From positions 1 to 23,906 of IMG/VR virus record IMGVR_UViG_3300030450_001060: DNA of 23,906 nt; one strand, written 5' to 3'. Under the pieces are notes generated by a model that saw only the letters and a program-made list of their open reading frames with translations, was not told the origin of the DNA and ran no database searches. The stretch's first letter is position 1; each line of letters starts with the position of its first letter. The stretch comes from a virus. Shown here piece after piece: positions 21,199 through 23,906 of this stretch. The translations under genes were made by a program, and so were the position numbers.

Positions 21199-22650
21199 GT
21201 GGCATTAACTCAAGTCACAACAAACGCAATAGCTGATGATGCTGTTACTACTGACAAATTAGCTAATGCTATAAACACAGCGAGGGATGCCAATACAGCG
21301 AAAGTCACTAACGCTACGCACTCAGGAGAAGTAACAGGTAGTGGGGCGTTAACTATTACTGACGATACGGTAGATGAAGCAAATTTAAAGATAAGTAATT
21401 CAGGATCTAATGGGCAATTTCTACAAAAACAATCAGGAAATACAGGGGGCCTTACATGGGCTTCAGTTTCAACTACTGATTCGACAAAAATGCCACTAGC
21501 AGGTGGTACATTTACTGGTGATGTAATATTCGATAATGCTACTAATGCTGGTAAAGATTTGACATGGGATATGTCAGATGATTCTTTAGAATTTGCAGAT
21601 AATACTAAAGCTGTATTTGGTGATGGAGGAGATCTAAAAATCTACCATAATGGAACAGATAATTATATCATGCCTTCAAATGGTAAGCTCATTATTAATA
21701 ATGGTTCAGAAACTCTTGCTTCATTTACTAGCGATGGAGCCGTAGAACTCTACTATGATGGTACGAAGAAATTATCCACAACTTCAGGTGGTGCAAATCT
21801 TGAAGGGTATTTAGTATTTGATAAAGGTGATACAGTTAAATACCATCGAATAATTTCTAATGATACTGGTAGCGATTTAGCTTTCCAACAAAGTGCAGGA
21901 AATAGTGATGCAAGTTATACAACTTATTTAAGAATTAAAGATGGTGGTGATGTATCGTTACCTGTTGATAGTAAAAAGCTTCTGTTAGGTGCTGGAGATG
22001 ATTTAGAAATATACCATGATGGATCTAATTCTTATATAAAAAACAGCACTAATGCTCTCACAATACAGGGTGCGGGTGTATATATAAATGATGTCGCTAA
22101 TGGTAAAACTTCAGCGGCTTTTGATACTGATGGGGCAGCAACACTCTATTACGATAACTCTGCAAAGTTACAGACCACCTCGGCAGGAGGAACACTTACA
22201 GGTACTTGGACTGGAGCTGGTAAAGTACTTCAAGTTAGAAAAGCTAATTTAGGATCTGATTTGAATACTGGTTCTACTTCATGGATAGATACGGGTCTTT
22301 CAGAAACTATTACATTAGCAAGTACAAGTAATTATATATATATTATCCTAAGTACTACACCTTATATTGGGGGTGGGTCTGAAGAAAGGTTTAGATTAAT
22401 CATTACTGTTACACCTTCAGGTGGTTCTACTACTACTGTATTAGAAGATAATTATTGGTGTTATAGAACTAGTGATGATGTTAAAGCTTGGTCTGGGCAT
22501 CACGATGTATATTATCAACCTAGTAGCACAGCTGAACTTACTATTAATGTTCAAACTCAAAGACAAGCTGGTGGTGATACCCTCTGGCTAGGTAGACATG
22601 CTACTGATATGAACACAAACACATTAACCATTATGGAGATAGCAGGATGA
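21199..22650 (+). CDS. Tail fibre with LEIYHDG/ELYYDG modules
   Basis: A 483-residue fibre starting at GTG after AGGAGGG. N-terminus: TQVTTNAIADDAVTTDKLAN, a standard anchor repeat, then TNATHSGEVTGSGALTITDD shared with the fibre at 16293. MPLAGGTFTGDVIFDNATN follows. Two copies of the GDDLEIYHDGSNSYI...DGAVELYYDGTKKL module occupy about 140-200 and 265-332. The C-terminal 130 residues are distinct: TWTGAGKVLQVRKANLGS, then SWIDTGLSETITLASTSN and a final beta domain with EERFRLIITVTPSGG and LWLGRHATDMNTNTLTIMEI, plausibly the binding tip. It overlaps the next small gene by four bases (ATGA), coupling expression. Confidence 0.82.
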   Translation: MALTQVTTNAIADDAVTTDKLANAINTARDANTAKVTNATHSGEVTGSGALTITDDTVDEANLKISNSGSNGQFLQKQSGNTGGLTWASVSTTDSTKMPLAGGTFTGDVIFDNATNAGKDLTWDMSDDSLEFADNTKAVFGDGGDLKIYHNGTDNYIMPSNGKLIINNGSETLASFTSDGAVELYYDGTKKLSTTSGGANLEGYLVFDKGDTVKYHRIISNDTGSDLAFQQSAGNSDASYTTYLRIKDGGDVSLPVDSKKLLLGAGDDLEIYHDGSNSYIKNSTNALTIQGAGVYINDVANGKTSAAFDTDGAATLYYDNSAKLQTTSAGGTLTGTWTGAGKVLQVRKANLGSDLNTGSTSWIDTGLSETITLASTSNYIYIILSTTPYIGGGSEERFRLIITVTPSGGSTTTVLEDNYWCYRTSDDVKAWSGHHDVYYQPSSTAELTINVQTQRQAGGDTLWLGRHATDMNTNTLTIMEIAG

Positions 22651-22940
22651 TCGATTCAGATAGTTATAAAAAAGCGCAAGCTATTAATTCTTTAGTCCCA
22701 GGAGCAGATTTCACTCTAAGAGGATTGGATGATTTAGAATGGAATGATTCTAGAACTAAGCCTACTGATTCAGAGATAACAGCTGAAATAAACAGGCTCA
22801 AAAATATTAGTGATTATCAAACCCCTAGAAAAAGGGAGTACCCACCTTTCGGAGAACAATTAGATATGATTTACCATGATATAGATGCATGGAAAGCCAA
22901 GATAAAAGAAACAAAAGACAAATACCCTAAACCGTCTTAA
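22647..22940 (+). CDS. Fibre-associated protein with YPPFGEQLD motif
   Basis: A 97-residue protein coupled to the last fibre by an ATGA overlap. The C-terminal half contains YQTPRKREYPPFGEQLDMIY followed by DAWKAKIKETKDKYPKP. This block is common in small proteins (or C-termini) encoded just after tail-fibre genes in many phages, where the variable part precedes it. The N-terminal half is acidic and probably helical (DSEITAEINRLKNI). It may act as a fibre assembly or attachment factor; that is inferred from position and motif recurrence, not from a known mechanism. Confidence 0.65.
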   Translation: MIDSDSYKKAQAINSLVPGADFTLRGLDDLEWNDSRTKPTDSEITAEINRLKNISDYQTPRKREYPPFGEQLDMIYHDIDAWKAKIKETKDKYPKPS

Positions 22941-22978
22941 GGGCTGGCATAATATAGTAATAATAAAATACTTATTTT

Positions 22979-23206
22979 ATGTCTGAAATTCTCGATAAGC
23001 TTGTTGCGGATTACGATCAGAAGATCAAACAAGAGAAAGACCGCCTACAACAATTAGAGCAAGCAAGAGCTACTTCTATTAGAAATATAGATCGTTTAGA
23101 AGGAGCAAAACTCGGCGTTGTAGAAGCACAAAGTCAAATGCTATCTACTGCTGGTCAAGCTGCTGAATGTGAAATGCCCCAACAAGATACAGAGGCGCAA
23201 GAGTAG
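22979..23206 (+). CDS. Small coiled-coil protein, unknown function
   Basis: A 75-residue, highly charged protein. Residues about 5-45 are a coiled coil (LDKLVADYDQKIKQEKDRLQ, QLEQARATSIRNIDRLEG). The tail is Gln/Glu-rich (ECEMPQQDTEAQE). There is no Shine-Dalgarno sequence; the ATG follows an AT-rich leader, AATACTTATTTT, similar to that before the 51-residue gene at 308. I see no family signature. Its place between fibre genes and a small membrane protein, and a gap of 38 bases before it, suggest a new transcription or translation unit. Confidence 0.55.
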   Translation: MSEILDKLVADYDQKIKQEKDRLQQLEQARATSIRNIDRLEGAKLGVVEAQSQMLSTAGQAAECEMPQQDTEAQE

Positions 23207-23279
23207 CTCCCAAAGCACAGCCCATGATTATAATTGGGGTAAGTGCCTTCAAAAAGGCATCTCTCCAAATATCTTTCAT
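23145..23279 (-). CDS. Possible antisense micro-ORF, membrane-like
   Basis: On the reverse strand an ATG at 23279-23277 opens 44 codons to TAG at 23147-23145. The product begins MKDIWRDAFLKALT, followed by a hydrophobic span with IIIMGCALGATLAPLYLVG and a polar tail, like a tiny membrane protein. Its start overlaps the plus-strand start of the next gene in a CATG palindrome, and it fills the 71-base gap that has no plus-strand gene. Against it: no clear ribosome-binding site, no other minus-strand gene in the window, and antisense of Gln/Glu codons tends to look hydrophobic. Listed with low confidence. Confidence 0.28.
   Translation of the reverse strand: MKDIWRDAFLKALTPIIIMGCALGATLAPLYLVGAFHIQQLDQQ
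23244..23259 (+). promoter_or_regulatory. Short perfect hairpin before membrane protein gene
   Basis: TGCCTT (23244-23249) and AAGGCA (23254-23259) pair perfectly around a CAAA loop, 18 bases before the ATG at 23278. It is followed by TCTCTCC, not a T-run, so it is more likely an RNA-level element than a full terminator. It may be incidental. Confidence 0.3.
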
Positions 23280-23517
23280 GTTTGAAAAAATTCTTAAAGT
23301 CCTTACTATCCTAAACTTTCTAGGGATAGTTGCTGTCTTTGGCGGTGGTTATTTTGGACTTCAATACGTTAAAAGCCCTCAGTTCCAAAACAAGATCAAG
23401 AATCAATTGATGGGCGAGCTTAAAGGTGCTTTACCTAATGTTGTAGGAGGTCAGATGCCTAAGCTAACTTCACCTGGAATTCAACTACCTAAGAAAGCTA
23501 TCCCTTCATTCAGATAA
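23278..23517 (+). CDS. Small single-pass membrane protein
   Basis: A 79-residue protein if started at ATG 23278; an upstream in-frame ATG at 23224 would add 18 residues, but the shorter start is preferred because MFEKILKVLTILNFLGIVAV is a natural N-in signal-anchor-like beginning. One membrane segment lies at about 7-30. The rest is soluble with KSPQFQNKIKNQLMGELKG and a Pro/Lys-rich end, LTSPGIQLPKKAIPSF. I recall similar 'one helix plus SPQF..KIK' proteins in cyanophages, function unknown. There is no good ribosome-binding site. It overlaps the next small ORF as TAATG. Confidence 0.62.
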   Translation: MFEKILKVLTILNFLGIVAVFGGGYFGLQYVKSPQFQNKIKNQLMGELKGALPNVVGGQMPKLTSPGIQLPKKAIPSFR

Positions 23518-23696
23518 TGAATCCTCTTAGGGCTATTGGGTCGTTATTTGTTTATACAAGTCCCGATCCAATGGACGGCTATAGGAGGTTCCTTAGATAC
23601 AAAACTAGCAAGCAACTTCAACTGCTTGCTGGTACGGCTAGTCATTACAGTAAGACCATCTTAATTAATATGATCATTGATGGTTCCAAAGATTGA
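23517..23696 (+). CDS. Small basic protein, 59 aa, unknown function
   Basis: An ATG on the upstream stop codon (TAATG) opens a 59-residue frame ending in TGA at 23694-23696. The product is basic: MNPLRAIGSLFVYTSPDPMD, then YRRFLRYKTSKQLQLLAGTA and SHYSKTILINMIIDGS. The helical C-terminal half with alternating basic and hydrophobic residues recalls small DNA-binding or host-takeover proteins, but I recognise no family. An AGGAGG lies inside the frame at about 23584-23588 and is not the start signal. It overlaps the next gene by 17 bases in another frame, a layout consistent with a real, coupled gene. Confidence 0.55.
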   Translation: MNPLRAIGSLFVYTSPDPMDGYRRFLRYKTSKQLQLLAGTASHYSKTILINMIIDGSKD

Positions 23697-23906
23697 GATA
23701 CCCGTTATTGATAGGTATGTAATTCACGCTCCACAGATAAATGTTCCCGTTGTTCCTGTCAGTGTTCCTTTAGGCTTTCCATTAATACAAATGCCTTGCG
23801 TAGAAACAAGGCGTTTTTCTTATGAAAACTCAGCGTTAATTAACAACGACCCAGCAGGTAATGTTGTGTTATGTGACGCAAATATGCCGAGTTTCACACC
23901 AATGGA
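23680..23906 (+). CDS. Pro/Val-rich conserved protein, 3' truncated
   Basis: An ATG at 23680 opens a frame that runs off the right edge (75 codons visible). The start is PKIEIPVIDRYVIHAPQINV, then PVVPVSVPLGFPLIQMP, a Pro/Val/Ile-rich region, followed by CVETRRFSYENSALINNDPA and GNVVLCDANMPSFTP. The scheme Pro-rich start, 'MP.CVE.....N....DP.G....CDG..PSF.P' is one I associate with a short protein of unknown function that recurs in cyanophages. Two cysteines (in MPC and LCD) may be functional. A hairpin with a T-run (23791-23818) lies inside the frame. Confidence 0.6.
   Translation, partial: MVPKIEIPVIDRYVIHAPQINVPVVPVSVPLGFPLIQMPCVETRRFSYENSALINNDPAGNVVLCDANMPSFTPM
23791..23818 (+). terminator. 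Terminator-like hairpin inside a coding frame
   Basis: GCCTTG (23793-23798) pairs perfectly with CAAGGC (23807-23812) around an eight-base loop, and two more outer pairs (A-T and T.G) are possible, followed by T5 at 23814-23818. By form it is an intrinsic terminator, although it sits within an apparently protein-coding frame. Confidence 0.5.

Noticed and set aside
13301-22650. Diversity-generating retroelement acting on a fibre gene
   Set aside because: No reverse transcriptase, template repeat or lectin-type variable C-terminus with adenine-rich codons was seen in the window.
23224-23277. Upstream ATG for the small membrane protein
   Set aside because: The added 18 residues do not look like a membrane-protein start and there is no ribosome-binding site; MFEKILKV is the more natural beginning.
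1-23906. Transfer RNA genes, integrase, attachment sites or photosynthesis genes
   Set aside because: Looked for as typical of cyanophages or temperate phages; nothing resembling them was found.

Overview
The window is one strand of a tailed-phage morphogenesis region. Every convincing gene reads left to right, most neighbours overlap or nearly touch, and no replication, lysis, integrase or host metabolic gene is visible. The order portal, scaffold, capsid, connectors, tail chaperones, tape measure, then homologues of lambda M, L, K, I and J indicates a long flexible tail (siphovirus). The AT-rich composition, the style of the tail-fibre modules (ELNILDG, LEIYHDG/ELYYDG, S74 chaperone) and the small conserved proteins at the right end are what I associate with phages of marine cyanobacteria (Synechococcus or Prochlorococcus). 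The host is inferred, not shown by a marker gene.

Layout. 1-2331 is the head: the 3' end of a portal gene, a small Ala/Pro/Lys-rich protein, a coiled-coil scaffold candidate and the major capsid protein, closed by a strong intrinsic terminator (2383-2414). 2453-4354 holds four head-tail joining genes. 4389-4950 is a tail assembly chaperone pair that appears to need a +1 ribosomal frameshift, followed by the tape measure protein (4977-7460). 7463-13301 is a compact lambda-like tail-tip cassette, M-L-K-I-J, with junctions of only a few bases and several active-site motifs intact. No tail tube gene is recognisable in its usual place before the chaperones.

13301-22650 is an unusually long array of fibre and adhesion genes: a tail-collar fibre, two small beta-rich proteins and a series of fibres that share repeat modules, one of which ends in an S74 intramolecular chaperone. 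The fibre repeats keep their protein sequence while many of their codons differ. 22647-23906 carries small proteins: one with a YPPFGEQLD motif, a coiled-coil protein, a one-pass membrane protein, a 59-residue ORF and the 5' part of a Pro/Val-rich protein. A possible antisense micro-ORF starts exactly opposite the membrane-protein start.

Together the genes would build the capsid vertex, the neck, a tail whose length is set by the tape measure, a tip carrying a cell-wall hydrolase and an Fe-S protein, and a complex set of receptor-binding fibres. The points most worth checking are the frameshift, the missing tube gene, the codon-diverged fibre repeats, the hairpin-plus-T-run inside the last gene, and the small ORFs at the right end.
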